Source: Paenalcaligenes suwonensis (GTDB lineage: Bacteria > Pseudomonadota > Gammaproteobacteria > Burkholderiales > Burkholderiaceae_B). Taken from it: a stretch of DNA of 64,000 bases. A program made the translations under genes and the position numbers. Positions within the stretch are counted from its first letter, which is position 1. Every line of letters begins with the position of its first letter. The stretch covers positions 248,001-312,000 of the forward strand of contig NZ_JAANPV010000003.1 of the NCBI RefSeq assembly GCF_011290505.1, written 5' to 3'. The notes under the pieces are model-generated. The model was not told where the DNA came from. It was given only the letters and a program-made list of their open reading frames with translations, and searched no databases. Shown piece after piece: positions 27,178 through 36,917 of this stretch.

Positions 27178-29150
27178 TTAGAAACGCACACCCAAACCTA
27201 GCCAGTAACGGCGACCATCTTCTACGTACTCGTAGTCGTCGTAAGTCACTTGCTTATCAAACACGTTATAAATACCAGCATACAAATCTACATTCTTGTT
27301 CAGCTTGTAGCTCGCACCCAGATCAACAAAGGTGTAAGAAGGTGCTCTGAAATCAGAAGATGAAGCTGTCAATACAGGCTGGCTTTCTTTACCACGGTAA
27401 TTCAAACGTGCCCACGTATTGATTTGCTCGGTTGGCGTCCAATCTACACTGACGCTAGCCATATGCTTAGGCAACTGATTCAAAGGCTGCCCTTTGTTCG
27501 GACCGCTTTTCTGTTTAGAGTGCGTAAAAGTATAGGTACCTTTCAACGTCCAGTCCTCAGCCATATCCCAACTAAAGTTAGTTTCAATACCACGAGTGAT
27601 CGCTTTATCGACGTTCTCGTACGTGGTTGGGTCAGAGCCAAACTGATTAGGGCCATCGGTACATTTCGTTGCTGGGCAAGCCACACGAGTGATCTTGTCT
27701 TTGAAATCGTTATTAAACAATGTCGCACCAGCAGAGAAACCTTCCAAGGTGTCATACATCACAGACAGCTCTTGAGATACGGATTTCTCAGCCTTCAAGT
27801 CAGGGTTACCGTACATGTTGCCGCCACGGCTAACTTGTCCCCAACCCGCCACTGTTTGACGCAAGTCTGGCGCACGGAAACCCGTAGATACACCACCTTT
27901 CAGCGTCCAGAAATCATTTACCGACCACACACCGTAAATACGTGGGCTGAAATGCTCACCAAAGTTTTCGTCGTGATCAAAACGCAAACCGCCTGTTAAT
28001 GCAAAACTGTTTGTCAGACTCCACTCATCTTCCACAAACAACGCCCACTGCGTACGATCAATTTTCTGTATACCTGTTTTCAGTTGGTTACCGGTTTTAT
28101 CCGTCAACTTTTGGTACTGATACATGCCACCAACTGTCAGCAAGTGATCACCCAGAGGCATTACCCACGACGTACGTGCATCGGTATTTTTGATGCGCAT
28201 AGAACGTGTTTTATTGTTGAAATCCTCTTGCTGCACATAGCTATCAGACGTACCAAAACCCCAATCGCCGTTATGCGTTAACGAGACTTTCTCGCCACGG
28301 TAATCTGTTTCGGAGCTGCTAGGGCAACCATTACGGCCAACGGCGTGGTTGGATCAACGGTTTTGCCTAAAGTATTGTTATATTGCTGGCGTTTAGAACT
28401 GCCTTCCAATACAAAGCTATGATCTGCCGATGGTGTAAAGCTAAGCTTCGCACCTACTTCGTAGGCATTACGTTTACGGTAACCGTTATAGATATTATCT
28501 TCATCACGGTGTGTGTACTGACCGTACATTTGCAAGCCCAACAAACCCTCTTGGATTGGGCCACCTACCGTAAAGTTACCTTGATTAATATCCCCAGAGC
28601 GACTGTGCGACTGCAAAGTAGTGTCTAAGCGAATAGAACCGCCCCACTGTTCAGGCACTTTACGGGTAATGATATTAATCACCCCACCCATAGCATCTGA
28701 ACCGTACAGCGAAGACATAGGGCCGCGCACCACCTCAATACGCTCAATCTCAGACAGCGGAGGCGTCCAACCGCCTTCTACGCCAGAAGAGTCTGAGTTC
28801 GTACGTGTTTCGGATGAGCTTTGACGCTTACCATCAATCAAAATCAACGTGTACTTAGAGCTCATACCACGGATGCTGATATCACGCCTATCACCACCAC
28901 CTGTCACGATCACCCCAGGCACATCTTGCAGCGCATCGTACGCATCACGGTAGAACTTGTTTTCCAAGTCCTCACGAGTAATCACGGAAATAGAGGCTGG
29001 CGCCTCTTTAATATCCTGCTCAAAGCCAGTAGCGGTAACCACCACGGAATTCAGTTGAACAGCTCTGTTCTCTTGGGCCACTGCGCCGCTGGCAACAAAC
29101 ACACCAGCTACAACCAATGGCAAACGCTTGACGGTAAATATAGATCTCAT
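27178..29150 (-). pseudogene. Catecholate-type TonB-dependent siderophore receptor, frameshifted
   Basis: Two overlapping-frame pieces make one FepA/CirA-like receptor of about 657 residues. The first (29150 down to about 28335) has a signal peptide (ending AVAQ), TonB-box region SVVVTATGFEQDIKEAPASI, plug motifs IRGMSSKYTLILIDGKRQSS and EVVRGPMSSLYGSDAMGGV. The second (to 27178) holds the barrel, ending in a terminal aromatic strand WLGLGVRF. The frame breaks near 28334-28338, where on the minus strand TTGGCCGTAATGG would read on in frame as TTG GCC CGT AAT if one C were added. All else is intact and the promoter has a Fur box, so this is a recent loss, a phase-like variant or a sequencing error. 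Confidence 0.85.
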
Positions 29151-29231
29151 TGACCACTTCCAATTTTTTTCTGGGTTTAGCCTCTGCTGTTGGCCTTCTG
29201 CTCTTCTGGCAGCCTTACTCTTACAGCGAAA

Positions 29232-29262
29232 ACAATGATACCCATTCTCATTACCAATTCAA
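29232..29262 (-). promoter_or_regulatory. Fur-box promoter of frameshifted receptor gene
   Basis: Read leftward: TTGAAT (29262-29257), 16-bp spacer, TATCAT (29240-29235). AATGAGAATGGGTATCATT overlaps it and resembles a Fur box. Confidence 0.7.
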
Positions 29263-29277
29263 ATCAAGAACAGCGTA

Positions 29278-29408
29278 TTCATAATAATAATGAGAACAAT
29301 TCTTGAAACAGTAGTAGAAAAGAGACGATAACCTTAAGAGGTGCACGGAGATAAAAAACAACTAGCAAATGAAAACGATTTGCATTTGTATTACGTAATT
29401 AATAGAAT
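29278..29408 (+). promoter_or_regulatory. Fur-like sites and promoter of divergent receptor gene
   Basis: This 306-base gap between two divergent receptor genes has no ORF. AATAATGAGAACAATTCTT (29284-29302) and AAATGAAAACGATTTGCATT (29367-29386) resemble Fur boxes. A promoter TTGCAT (29380-29385), 17-bp spacer, TAGAAT (29403-29408) serves the rightward gene and overlaps the second site. Confidence 0.65.
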
Positions 29409-29456
29409 TCGTGTCACAAATTACTACACAAATCCATTTACAGGGAAGTTAGTCAA

Positions 29457-31547
29457 ATGTCCTACCCAACGCTTAGCCTCACTCCAAATGCTGTGAGGCA
29501 ACTGCTACGTTTTGCTATTTTTGGTGCCACTACGCTAAGTGCGACACAGGTATATGCCCAAACGATCACGACCGAAACCGTAGATCCCAAAACGGAAGAG
29601 ACTGTCAGCCAACTCAATAATATTGTGGTGACAGCAACCGGTACCGACGTGGATATCAAAGATGCCCCTGCTAGCATCAGTGTGATCACTCGTGAGGAAA
29701 TTGAACGAAAACCCGTATCATCGCTGGCAGAAATACTCAGCACCCTACCTGGTGTCACCGGCGGATATGCTTCAACAGGCGCTCAATCCAAAGTTAAGTT
29801 GCGCGGTTTACCCGAGGCTTACACGTTGATTCTGGTAGACGGCAAACGCCAAGGTTCTTCTGCACACACCAACTACCGTCCCGACCTAGGCCAACAAGAC
29901 TTAGACTGGATTACGCCGGAAATGATTGAGCGCATTGAAGTGGTGCGCGGCCCTATGTCATCGCTATACGGGTCTGATGCCATGGGCGGTGTAATCAATA
30001 TCATCACTAGAAAAACCTCTAAAGTGTGGAGTGGCAGCGCCTCTAGTGACTACAGCAAGCCCGATAGTTCTAAGCGTGGTGATGAGTTCAAACTGGGCAT
30101 TAACCTAAGCGGGCCCATCAGCGAAAGAGTAGGCATACGTGTGGGGGGTAGTGTGTCACGTCGCGCCGCTGATGAACTAGCTGGTGGTTCGTCGGGTAGC
30201 CGCAAACAAAATGCCAATGTATTACTGAACTGGGACATTACCGATAACCAGTCTATCTCTGTAGAAGCAGCGCAAGGCGTACAACGCTCATTAGCGTCTA
30301 ATGATGTAGGCAGTAATGGCAGACCTGTTGTTGGTGCATGGGGCTCTTCCAAGCTCGTACACAACTATTACGGCTTAAGCCATAACGGCACATATGGCCA
30401 ATACAGCTCTAAGCTCAATCTTTATCACAACAAATACGAAAACAAAGGCAGCTCGGTAGGCAGCAATTCCAGCGAAACTGTTTTTGATGGCAGTATGGAT
30501 ATTCCCTACACGCTTGGTGTAGATGGGATGCTGACCGCAGGCTTCCAATGGAAACGTGAAGAGTTGGATAATGCCGACACGATTGGCGGCTCAAGCGGTG
30601 TGGTCACGAACAGCTCATCCAAACTGCGTCGCAACAACTGGTCTGCCTTTGCTGAAAGCCAGTCTTACTTATTGGATAACCTAACCCTAACTATGGGGTT
30701 ACGTATGGACCATGACAAGAAGTTCGGCTCACACTGGTCTCCACGTGGCTATCTGGTATATCACCCCACCTCCAACTGGACGGTTAAAGGCGGTGTATCA
30801 AGAGGCTTCCGCGCCCCCAACCTTAAAGAAAGCTCCCCTAACGCCGCCACACAATCGGGTGGTAACGGCTGCCGAGGTTTAGCCGGTATGGGCTGGAACT
30901 CCAACAGCACCAACGCTGATGGCTCTCGCGGTTGCTACATGATTGGTAATGCCAACTTAGCACCAGAAACCAGCACTAACTATGAACTAAACATAGGCTA
31001 CGACTACGAAGGTTGGGCAGCAGAAGCCACCTATTTCCATACTGACTTCAAAAACAAAATTGATTACCAGCCACTGGGCTACATCAACGGTTATTGGTTA
31101 ACGCGTATGGAGAATGCTCAAAAAGCACGTACTCGTGGCTTGGAAGCCAGCGTCAGAATGCCTATTTTGCCTAGCCTAAGCTGGAACACCAACCTGACGC
31201 GCATGTTTGAGTCCAAAAACCTAACCACAGGTGCTGATTTGCTGGTTGTGCCTAAAATGACCATCAACTCCAACGTGAACTGGCGCATTACTGAAAAATG
31301 GTCCACCAATTTCAGTGCGCAATACATCGGTAAACAGTTAACGATGCCTGCTCCTGGTGCTCGTGGCGGCCCAACTTTTGCGGGCGGCTACACCACCTAC
31401 GACTGGACTACGCATTACAACGTTAGCAAAGACCTCACCTTGCGCGCTGGTATTCTGAACCTCACAGGTAAGAGCACCCTAGATGGTGATAATAACTACG
31501 ACAACGGTGATCGCGTTTACTTTGTCGGCCTAACCACCCGCTTCTAA
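29457..31547 (+). CDS. TonB-dependent siderophore receptor, FepA/CirA type
   Basis: 696-residue outer-membrane receptor. Signal peptide to about VYAQ (residue 36), TonB-box region LNNIVVTATGTDVDIKDAPA, plug with RGLPEAYTLILVDGKRQGSS and EVVRGPMSSLYGSDAMGGV, then a 22-strand-type barrel ending FVGLTTRF. An extracellular loop has two Cys about 25 residues apart (NGCRGLAG...RGCYMIG), as in the disulfide loop of catecholate receptors. The plug is very like that of the divergent frameshifted gene, so the pair may come from an old duplication. The ligand is probably a catecholate siderophore, but that is inference. Intact and Fur-box controlled. Confidence 0.88.
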   Translation: MSYPTLSLTPNAVRQLLRFAIFGATTLSATQVYAQTITTETVDPKTEETVSQLNNIVVTATGTDVDIKDAPASISVITREEIERKPVSSLAEILSTLPGVTGGYASTGAQSKVKLRGLPEAYTLILVDGKRQGSSAHTNYRPDLGQQDLDWITPEMIERIEVVRGPMSSLYGSDAMGGVINIITRKTSKVWSGSASSDYSKPDSSKRGDEFKLGINLSGPISERVGIRVGGSVSRRAADELAGGSSGSRKQNANVLLNWDITDNQSISVEAAQGVQRSLASNDVGSNGRPVVGAWGSSKLVHNYYGLSHNGTYGQYSSKLNLYHNKYENKGSSVGSNSSETVFDGSMDIPYTLGVDGMLTAGFQWKREELDNADTIGGSSGVVTNSSSKLRRNNWSAFAESQSYLLDNLTLTMGLRMDHDKKFGSHWSPRGYLVYHPTSNWTVKGGVSRGFRAPNLKESSPNAATQSGGNGCRGLAGMGWNSNSTNADGSRGCYMIGNANLAPETSTNYELNIGYDYEGWAAEATYFHTDFKNKIDYQPLGYINGYWLTRMENAQKARTRGLEASVRMPILPSLSWNTNLTRMFESKNLTTGADLLVVPKMTINSNVNWRITEKWSTNFSAQYIGKQLTMPAPGARGGPTFAGGYTTYDWTTHYNVSKDLTLRAGILNLTGKSTLDGDNNYDNGDRVYFVGLTTRF

Positions 31548-31570
31548 ACTGCGGTAAGTGAAGCGTCTAT

Positions 31571-31599
31571 GCCTCCTTGGGAAACCAAGGGGGCTTTTT
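31571..31599 (+). terminator. Terminator after receptor gene
   Basis: GCCTCCTTGG, GAAA loop, CCAAGGGGGC, then TTTTTG. Confidence 0.88.
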
Positions 31600-31768
31600 G
31601 ATGCCCGGCTTTTTCAGCTCTCTATTGAAGCAATGATTCACAATTTTGCTACACCAACAACCACTCTCATTGCCATAATCTTGCTAAGCACCGCTAGGTA
31701 ACGCGCCCAACATAAGGGCAGCCTCACGTGCTGTGCCAGAAACAGATTTTGTCCTAAAGGAACACGTA

Positions 31769-32740
31769 GTGAACCACGATCTTTATGAACGCATCACCGA
31801 TGCCCATCTACTGACTCGACCTCAAGTACTCGTCACGCCCCTCTCTCATAGCCCGCTACTTTCTACCATGACGGGGTGTCAGGTTTATTTAAAATGCGAG
31901 CACTTGCAACACACTGGTTCATTCAAGTTTCGAGGCGCTACCAACAAAATTCGACTACTTAGTGCCGAGGAACAAACCAAGGGCGTCATTACTGCTTCTA
32001 GCGGCAATCACGGTCAAGGTATTGCGTTAGCAGGACGCCTCAAAAATATTCCCGTCACTGTTTACGTCGCCAGCAACGCTTCTGAGCTCAAACATGATGC
32101 CATACGCGCTCTGGGAGCGCAGGTCGTGGTTGTGGATGGCACACCACTAGAGGCAGAACTAGAGGCCAGCCGCCAAGCCAAACTGCAAGGCAAAACCTTT
32201 GTATCCCCCTACAACGATGTGGAGGTGATTGCAGGCCAAGGTACGGCTGGTATGGAAATAGCAGAGCAAGCTGCTGAAGCGGAGGTAGAACTGGCTGCTA
32301 CATTTATAGCCGTAGGCGGTGGAGGCCTTATTTCAGGCATAGGCACAGCATTGCACTACCACAGCCCTCACACAAAGATAGTAGGTTGCTGGCCCAGTAA
32401 TGCCACATCGTTATACAGCTCATTAGCCGCTGGGAAGATTATTGATGTGGAAGAGTTTGACACCATCTCGGATGGCACAGCCGGTGGTATAGAACCCGAC
32501 TCCATCACTTTCGAGCTCTGCCAACACATACTTTCTGATACCTGTCTTGTCACCGAGGCAGAGATCAAAGCTGCCATGCGTCTATTAGCACAAACAGATA
32601 GATGGATGGTAGAAGGTGCGGCCGGTGTAGCCGTTGCATCCTTATTAAAGCAAGCACCGCTCTATCAAGGCCAAGCGGTGGCCGTAGTAATCTGTGGCAA
32701 GAACATTTTGCTTGATAAGTTTATTGATGCCGTGAAGTAG
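31769..32740 (+). CDS. PLP-dependent threonine/serine dehydratase
   Basis: Fold-type II PLP enzyme that deaminates threonine or serine. The PLP lysine lies in HTGSFKFRGATNKI, followed by SSGNHGQGIALAGRL and the phosphate-binding AVGGGGLISGIGTAL. There is no C-terminal ACT regulatory domain (323 residues), so it is the catabolic or serine-racemase-like kind, not biosynthetic IlvA. GTG 31769 is preferred because AAAGGA lies seven bases upstream; the frame is open 12 codons further. It is followed by a weak stem and the convergent cfa gene. Confidence 0.87.
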   Translation: MNHDLYERITDAHLLTRPQVLVTPLSHSPLLSTMTGCQVYLKCEHLQHTGSFKFRGATNKIRLLSAEEQTKGVITASSGNHGQGIALAGRLKNIPVTVYVASNASELKHDAIRALGAQVVVVDGTPLEAELEASRQAKLQGKTFVSPYNDVEVIAGQGTAGMEIAEQAAEAEVELAATFIAVGGGGLISGIGTALHYHSPHTKIVGCWPSNATSLYSSLAAGKIIDVEEFDTISDGTAGGIEPDSITFELCQHILSDTCLVTEAEIKAAMRLLAQTDRWMVEGAAGVAVASLLKQAPLYQGQAVAVVICGKNILLDKFIDAVK

Positions 32741-32746
32741 CAGATG

Positions 32747-32777
32747 CCCTCCCTTTGGCGGTCAACCTAAGGGAGGG
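32747..32777. terminator. Stem between threonine dehydratase and cfa genes
   Basis: CCCTCCCTT pairs exactly with AAGGGAGGG. There is no strong T run on either side, so termination is likely but not certain. Confidence 0.5.
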
Positions 32778-32785
32778 TTGTTACC

Positions 32786-34039
32786 TCATTTATAGATGTA
32801 GTCTCTTCGCCATGGGTAGGCTAAGTCACGTGGATTATCTAGCTCGTCTGAACGCCCTGTAGGTGCGTGTTGTGCTAGCACTTGGTGCAACGCAATCCAA
32901 CCATGCTCAAAGCCCATGGCGCACCCAGCCAAATAGACTCGGTACGCACGCAACGACCTCAAGCCCTGCTCCCCAGCTAGAATGGTGCTCGCCTCCTGCA
33001 AGCGTTCTTCTAGTGCATCACTCCATGCCCACAAGGTTCTGGCATAATGCGGACGCAGATTCTCTACGTCTAGGTCTTCTAATCCACCCTCGGCCAAATG
33101 ACGCAATACATAGCTAATATGGGTAAGCTCACCGCCCGGGAAAATGTACTTTTCAATAAAGTCCCCCATCCCAGCACCTAACTGGTCGTGCTCTACCCCA
33201 CCCGACGTAATGCCATGGTTCAATATCAAACCACCCGGGTTTAGCAAACTACGCAACGTAGAAAAATACCCGCCCAATTGGGCTCGGCCCACGTGTTCAA
33301 ACATCCCCACAGAGGCTATCTTGTCGAATTGTTTGGTGCCCACCAATTTACGGTAGTCCAACAATTCCATACGTACACGCCCACTTAGACCTTTTTGTTC
33401 TATAAGATTGCTGACATAAGCATGTTGGTTTTTAGAGAGCGTGATCCCCGTTGCTTCCACACCATAATTCTCGGCCGCCCACAACAACAACCCGCCCCAC
33501 CCTGCACCCACATCCAAAAACTGCTCGCCAGCTTGCAACCGTAACTTACGACAAATGTGATCCAGTTTGGCTTCCTGTGCTTGCGCCAAAGAAAAGTGTG
33601 GTTCTTTATAGTAAGCGCACGAATACACACGCCGTGGGTCTAGCCACAAACCATAAAAATCATCGGATAAGTCGTAGTGAAACTGAATCTGCTTGGCATC
33701 GCGCTCAAGCGTATGTCGCCAAATGGAACGTAGGCGACTGATCAGTCCTGTAAATGCACCAGCTTTGGCTTGATTAATGGGGGTGTCCGGCAAAATAGCC
33801 GCTGCAGCTATCATTAGGTCGCGTATGGAGCCTTTAAAATCAAAGGTTCCTGCCACATATGCCTCACCCAGACTGCCTACCTGCCCCGTTGATAACAACG
33901 CTAAAGTGGCCGTATCTTTAACTTCTAGGGCCAACTGCGCGTCTTCTGGCCCCACTCTGCTGCCGTCTGGCAACGTTAGACTAACCACGACTGGCAATGC
34001 TGCCAATTTTGATTCAACCATCGCTGAAATAGAGCTCAA
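32786..34039 (-). CDS. cfa: Cyclopropane-fatty-acyl-phospholipid synthase family protein
   Basis: SAM-dependent enzyme adding a methylene bridge to unsaturated acyl chains of membrane phospholipids. Motifs are HYDLSDDFYGLWLDPRRVYSCAYY, SAM motif I FLDVGAGWGGLLLWA, GITLSKNQHAYV and MFEHVG, in the order expected. The N-terminal SCP-like segment precedes them. 417 residues. The start is TTG at 34039, supported by AGGAGG five to six bases upstream. The name cfa is used for the family; the exact modification could differ. Confidence 0.88.
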   Translation of the reverse strand: MSSISAMVESKLAALPVVVSLTLPDGSRVGPEDAQLALEVKDTATLALLSTGQVGSLGEAYVAGTFDFKGSIRDLMIAAAAILPDTPINQAKAGAFTGLISRLRSIWRHTLERDAKQIQFHYDLSDDFYGLWLDPRRVYSCAYYKEPHFSLAQAQEAKLDHICRKLRLQAGEQFLDVGAGWGGLLLWAAENYGVEATGITLSKNQHAYVSNLIEQKGLSGRVRMELLDYRKLVGTKQFDKIASVGMFEHVGRAQLGGYFSTLRSLLNPGGLILNHGITSGGVEHDQLGAGMGDFIEKYIFPGGELTHISYVLRHLAEGGLEDLDVENLRPHYARTLWAWSDALEERLQEASTILAGEQGLRSLRAYRVYLAGCAMGFEHGWIALHQVLAQHAPTGRSDELDNPRDLAYPWRRDYIYK

Positions 34040-34230
34040 ACCCGCCTCCTAAGTTTTGTTTTTAACTAAAGAATGCGTTACGCCTGCTACCTCTATGGCG
34101 CCTCGAACACCACGGCCTCATGCTACACTTGGCCGCAGCATCTATGCAGAAATACTGTAGCACCTAACTCTGCTTTTGTGATGCCCCTCCTTGGTATGCC
34201 CTCTCTTTCACCCTCCTCTAGCCTACCTAC

Positions 34231-35445
34231 ATGTCTGCCGCACCATCTCGTTCAAACCTCAATAAAAAAATACCTAAATGGTTGATACTACTAGGATTAC
34301 TGACGGCATTAGGCCCACTAGCCATCGACATGTATTTGCCAGCATTTCCTACTATTGCTCGTGACTTGAACACCACGCAAGGCAATGTAGAACGCACATT
34401 GGCAAGCTATCTTATTGGTATTGCCTGTGCACAATTGATCTATGGGCCTGTTGCCGATAGGTTCGGCAGAAAAATCCCCTTAGTGTTTGGGGTGGCATTA
34501 TTTTCACTGGCCTCGTTTGGCTGTGCCCTTAGCAGTTCTATTGAAGAACTCAGCATGTGGCGCATCATTCAAGCCTTTGGTGGAGCCGCTGGCATGGCTA
34601 TTCCTAGAGCCGTCATCCGCGACAAATTCGAAACCCGAGATGCCGCCAAAGCACTGTCCATGATTATGTTAGTCATGGGTGCTATGCCTATATTGGCACC
34701 TATTATTGGGGGCCAACTACTACGTTTAGGCAGTTGGTCTCTCATCTTCGTGCTGATGGGCGTCGCTAGCTTGGGACTCTGCATTGCCACCATCGTAAGC
34801 CTGAAAGAAAGCCTCACCCCCGATCGTGTTAACCCGTTACGCCCTGGCTTTATTGCACGCACCTATGTAGACCTTGTTCGCGATCGCAGCTTTATCTTCT
34901 ACACCCTCGCCGCCGCGTTGGGCTCAGCCAGCATGTTTGCGTACATTAGTGGCTCGGCTCGTGTGTTTATTAGCCAGATGAACATTGACCCCGCCTATTT
35001 TGGCCTACTGTTCGGGCTCAATGCGCTGTCCTTTATTATTGCGTCGCAATTTAGCGCCAAGCTGCTTAACCGCTACACGCCGTCGCAACTGTTGCTCACA
35101 GCGGAAAATACACTGGTAGGTTTTATTTTTGTTTCGCTCTTGCTTACCCTTTTTGGGTGGATCAATCTTTACAGCCTCATGTTCTGCCTCATGGGCTTTA
35201 TGGCGAGCCTAGGCTTCATTTACCCTAACTCCTCAGCCTTAGCCCTTAATAAACAAGGGCATCGCTTAGGCATTGCATCGGCCTGCATGGGGACGTTGCA
35301 AATGTTAGGCGGTGCATTAGCCGGTTTAGCCATGAGCGTGTGGCACAGCGAAAGCGTGCTCCCAATGGTGAGCGTACTCGCTGCCTGCGCCTCTTTGTCG
35401 TGGCTTTCAAGCCGCATCGCTCACAGACTCAATCCGGAAACTTGA
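34231..35445 (+). CDS. Bcr/CflA-family multidrug efflux MFS transporter
   Basis: 404 residues, 12 membrane segments. The DHA1 motifs are present: LTALGPLAIDMYLPAFPTIA in helix 1, GPVADRFGRKIPL (motif A) after helix 2, and R(A)VIRDKFETRDAAKALS in the loop after helix 4, diagnostic for Bcr/CflA. These proton-driven pumps export antibiotics, sulfonamides or cysteine; the substrate here is unknown. No good Shine-Dalgarno precedes the chosen ATG. Divergent from cfa; followed by rpmB after 170 bases with no clear terminator. Confidence 0.88.
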   Translation: MSAAPSRSNLNKKIPKWLILLGLLTALGPLAIDMYLPAFPTIARDLNTTQGNVERTLASYLIGIACAQLIYGPVADRFGRKIPLVFGVALFSLASFGCALSSSIEELSMWRIIQAFGGAAGMAIPRAVIRDKFETRDAAKALSMIMLVMGAMPILAPIIGGQLLRLGSWSLIFVLMGVASLGLCIATIVSLKESLTPDRVNPLRPGFIARTYVDLVRDRSFIFYTLAAALGSASMFAYISGSARVFISQMNIDPAYFGLLFGLNALSFIIASQFSAKLLNRYTPSQLLLTAENTLVGFIFVSLLLTLFGWINLYSLMFCLMGFMASLGFIYPNSSALALNKQGHRLGIASACMGTLQMLGGALAGLAMSVWHSESVLPMVSVLAACASLSWLSSRIAHRLNPET

Positions 35446-35616
35446 TTTAGCAGCTTTATTCATATTAGAATGTTCTGCTTTAGAACGATTTTATTAGTCC
35501 TGCAGTTTTTGCTTGGGCTTTGAAGTGCTTAAACCGCGTTACTAACAGTTCAGCATCACTTATTTTTGACTGGCTTATGGTGCGGTAGCCGAATTAGACT
35601 CTTAAGGGGTATTACC

Positions 35617-35853
35617 ATGGCACGCGTATGCCGAGTTACCGGAAAAGGCCCAATGTCGGGCAACAATGTTTCACACGCTAACAACAAAACTAGACGTCGT
35701 TTTCTTCCAAACCTACAATCCCGTCGTTTCTGGGTTGAAAGTGAAAACCGTTGGGTTCGTCTGCGTCTATCCACTCAAGCTGTTCGTCTGATCGACAAAA
35801 ACGGCATTGATGCTGTATTGGCAGATTTGCGCGCTCGTGGCGAACGCGTTTAA
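35617..35853 (+). CDS. rpmB: 50S ribosomal protein L28
   Basis: 78 residues, [28 protein letters not shown]... with the usual basic core. ATG 35617 has AAGGGG upstream; the frame is open further upstream but the family start is clear. Followed 33 bases later by rpmG, the conserved rpmB-rpmG operon. Confidence 0.97.
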   Translation: MARVCRVTGKGPMSGNNVSHANNKTRRRFLPNLQSRRFWVESENRWVRLRLSTQAVRLIDKNGIDAVLADLRARGERV

Positions 35854-35886
35854 GCGTTAGCCTGCACTATATAAAAGGAGCACATC

Positions 35887-36054
35887 ATGGCCAAAGGCAT
35901 TCGTGAGAAAATCAAACTGGAATCCTCCGCAGGTACCGGTCACTTCTACACAACAACTAAAAACAAACGTAATACACCAGAAAAAATGGTGATCAAAAAG
36001 TTTGACCCAGTTGTTCGCAAGCACGTAGAGTACAAAGAAACACGACTGAAATAA
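35887..36054 (+). CDS. rpmG: 50S ribosomal protein L33
   Basis: 55 residues: [20 protein letters not shown], then [12 protein letters not shown] and [19 protein letters not shown]. This is the zinc-free (C-minus) L33 form, lacking CxxC pairs. AAAGGAG lies upstream of the ATG. Together with the L31 at 18.6 kb, two ribosomal proteins here avoid zinc. Confidence 0.97.
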   Translation: MAKGIREKIKLESSAGTGHFYTTTKNKRNTPEKMVIKKFDPVVRKHVEYKETRLK

Positions 36055-36102
36055 GTCGAATTCTGGTGCGGTTCACCCCGTATCCAAAAGTTTCTACGGC
36101 AC

Positions 36103-36130
36103 AAAAAGCCCTGTTTTACAGGGCTTTTTT
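36103..36130. terminator. Terminator after rpmG
   Basis: AAAAAGCCCTGT (36103-36114) pairs with ACAGGGCTTTTT (36118-36129). It serves rpmG and the convergent AraC gene. Confidence 0.92.
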
Positions 36131-36134
36131 GCGT

Positions 36135-36917
36135 CTATACCGTACCCACTCCCACCTTTAAAAACTCTCTAGGGGTACGCCCCACCATCCCCTTAAAGAA
36201 AGCCACAAAAGCACTTTCGCTTTGAAAGCCCAACATGGTCGCGGTATAGCTGTAATTTTTCCCTATCGCTAACAACTCAATCGCACGCATCAACCGCCAT
36301 TGCTGTCGCCACTGCTGATAGCTCATTCCCGTTTCTAGCCTAAAAATTCGGCCAATAGTTCTGGCACTCGCCCCCACCTCCTGTTCCAGCTCTCGCAACT
36401 CTGGCGGCAATCGTTCAGGCTGCGCAATCAAACTATGCAAACGTCTATCTTGCGGCAGCGGCAGTAACGTAGGCTGGCGCGATGCGTTCTGCATTTCGTC
36501 TAGACACAAACCTAACAAATACCTATAACGCCCCTGCGACCAATCCACATCAAAATCCGCTTGCGCCATAGGCTCCAGCACGGCCTCCAGTAACGGACTA
36601 ACCTCCACCACACAGACCGCCGCATCAACTTGCAAACTTAATTCGGCCGAAAAATACAGCGACCTATAGTCCACCACCTCCTTCATTACCGCCCTATGCG
36701 CGATAGCCGGGGGAATCCATGCCGCACGCGAAGGCGGTAACAAACACACTTGATTGGCCAATGTAATGCGTATGCACCCCTTACGAGCATAGAGCAACTG
36801 CCCCCTGCCATGCTGATGCAAGCCCGAATCATGCTGCCCCAAACTCGCCGCAATACCCACCACCGGCGCATCATGTGCGTCAGCATCAAAGAGGTCATCC
36901 GCTTGCAACCAGGCCAT
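36135..36917 (-). CDS. AraC-family transcriptional regulator
   Basis: 260 residues: an N-terminal cupin-like sensing domain (HQHGRGQLLYARKGCIRITL) and a C-terminal double helix-turn-helix domain (EVGASARTIGRIFRLETGMSYQQWRQQ, then FQSESAFVAFFKGMVGRTPREF). This is the NimR/YeaM-like layout, often paired with a divergent MFS exporter, as here. The gene starts directly next to two direct repeats 21 bp apart that could be its operator. The inducer is unknown. Confidence 0.88.
   Translation of the reverse strand: MAWLQADDLFDADAHDAPVVGIAASLGQHDSGLHQHGRGQLLYARKGCIRITLANQVCLLPPSRAAWIPPAIAHRAVMKEVVDYRSLYFSAELSLQVDAAVCVVEVSPLLEAVLEPMAQADFDVDWSQGRYRYLLGLCLDEMQNASRQPTLLPLPQDRRLHSLIAQPERLPPELRELEQEVGASARTIGRIFRLETGMSYQQWRQQWRLMRAIELLAIGKNYSYTATMLGFQSESAFVAFFKGMVGRTPREFLKVGVGTV

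Noticed and set aside
27424-27999. 191-codon rightward ORF over receptor pseudogene
   Set aside because: Antisense to clear barrel-coding sequence, with no plausible start region or protein features.
28278-28336. Programmed frameshift in receptor gene
   Set aside because: No slippery heptamer or downstream structure is evident, and TonB receptors are not known to use one; simple indel is likelier.
34073-34285. 70-codon ORF before MFS gene
   Set aside because: Overlaps the MFS start, Cys/Pro/Ser-rich chance translation, no ribosome site.
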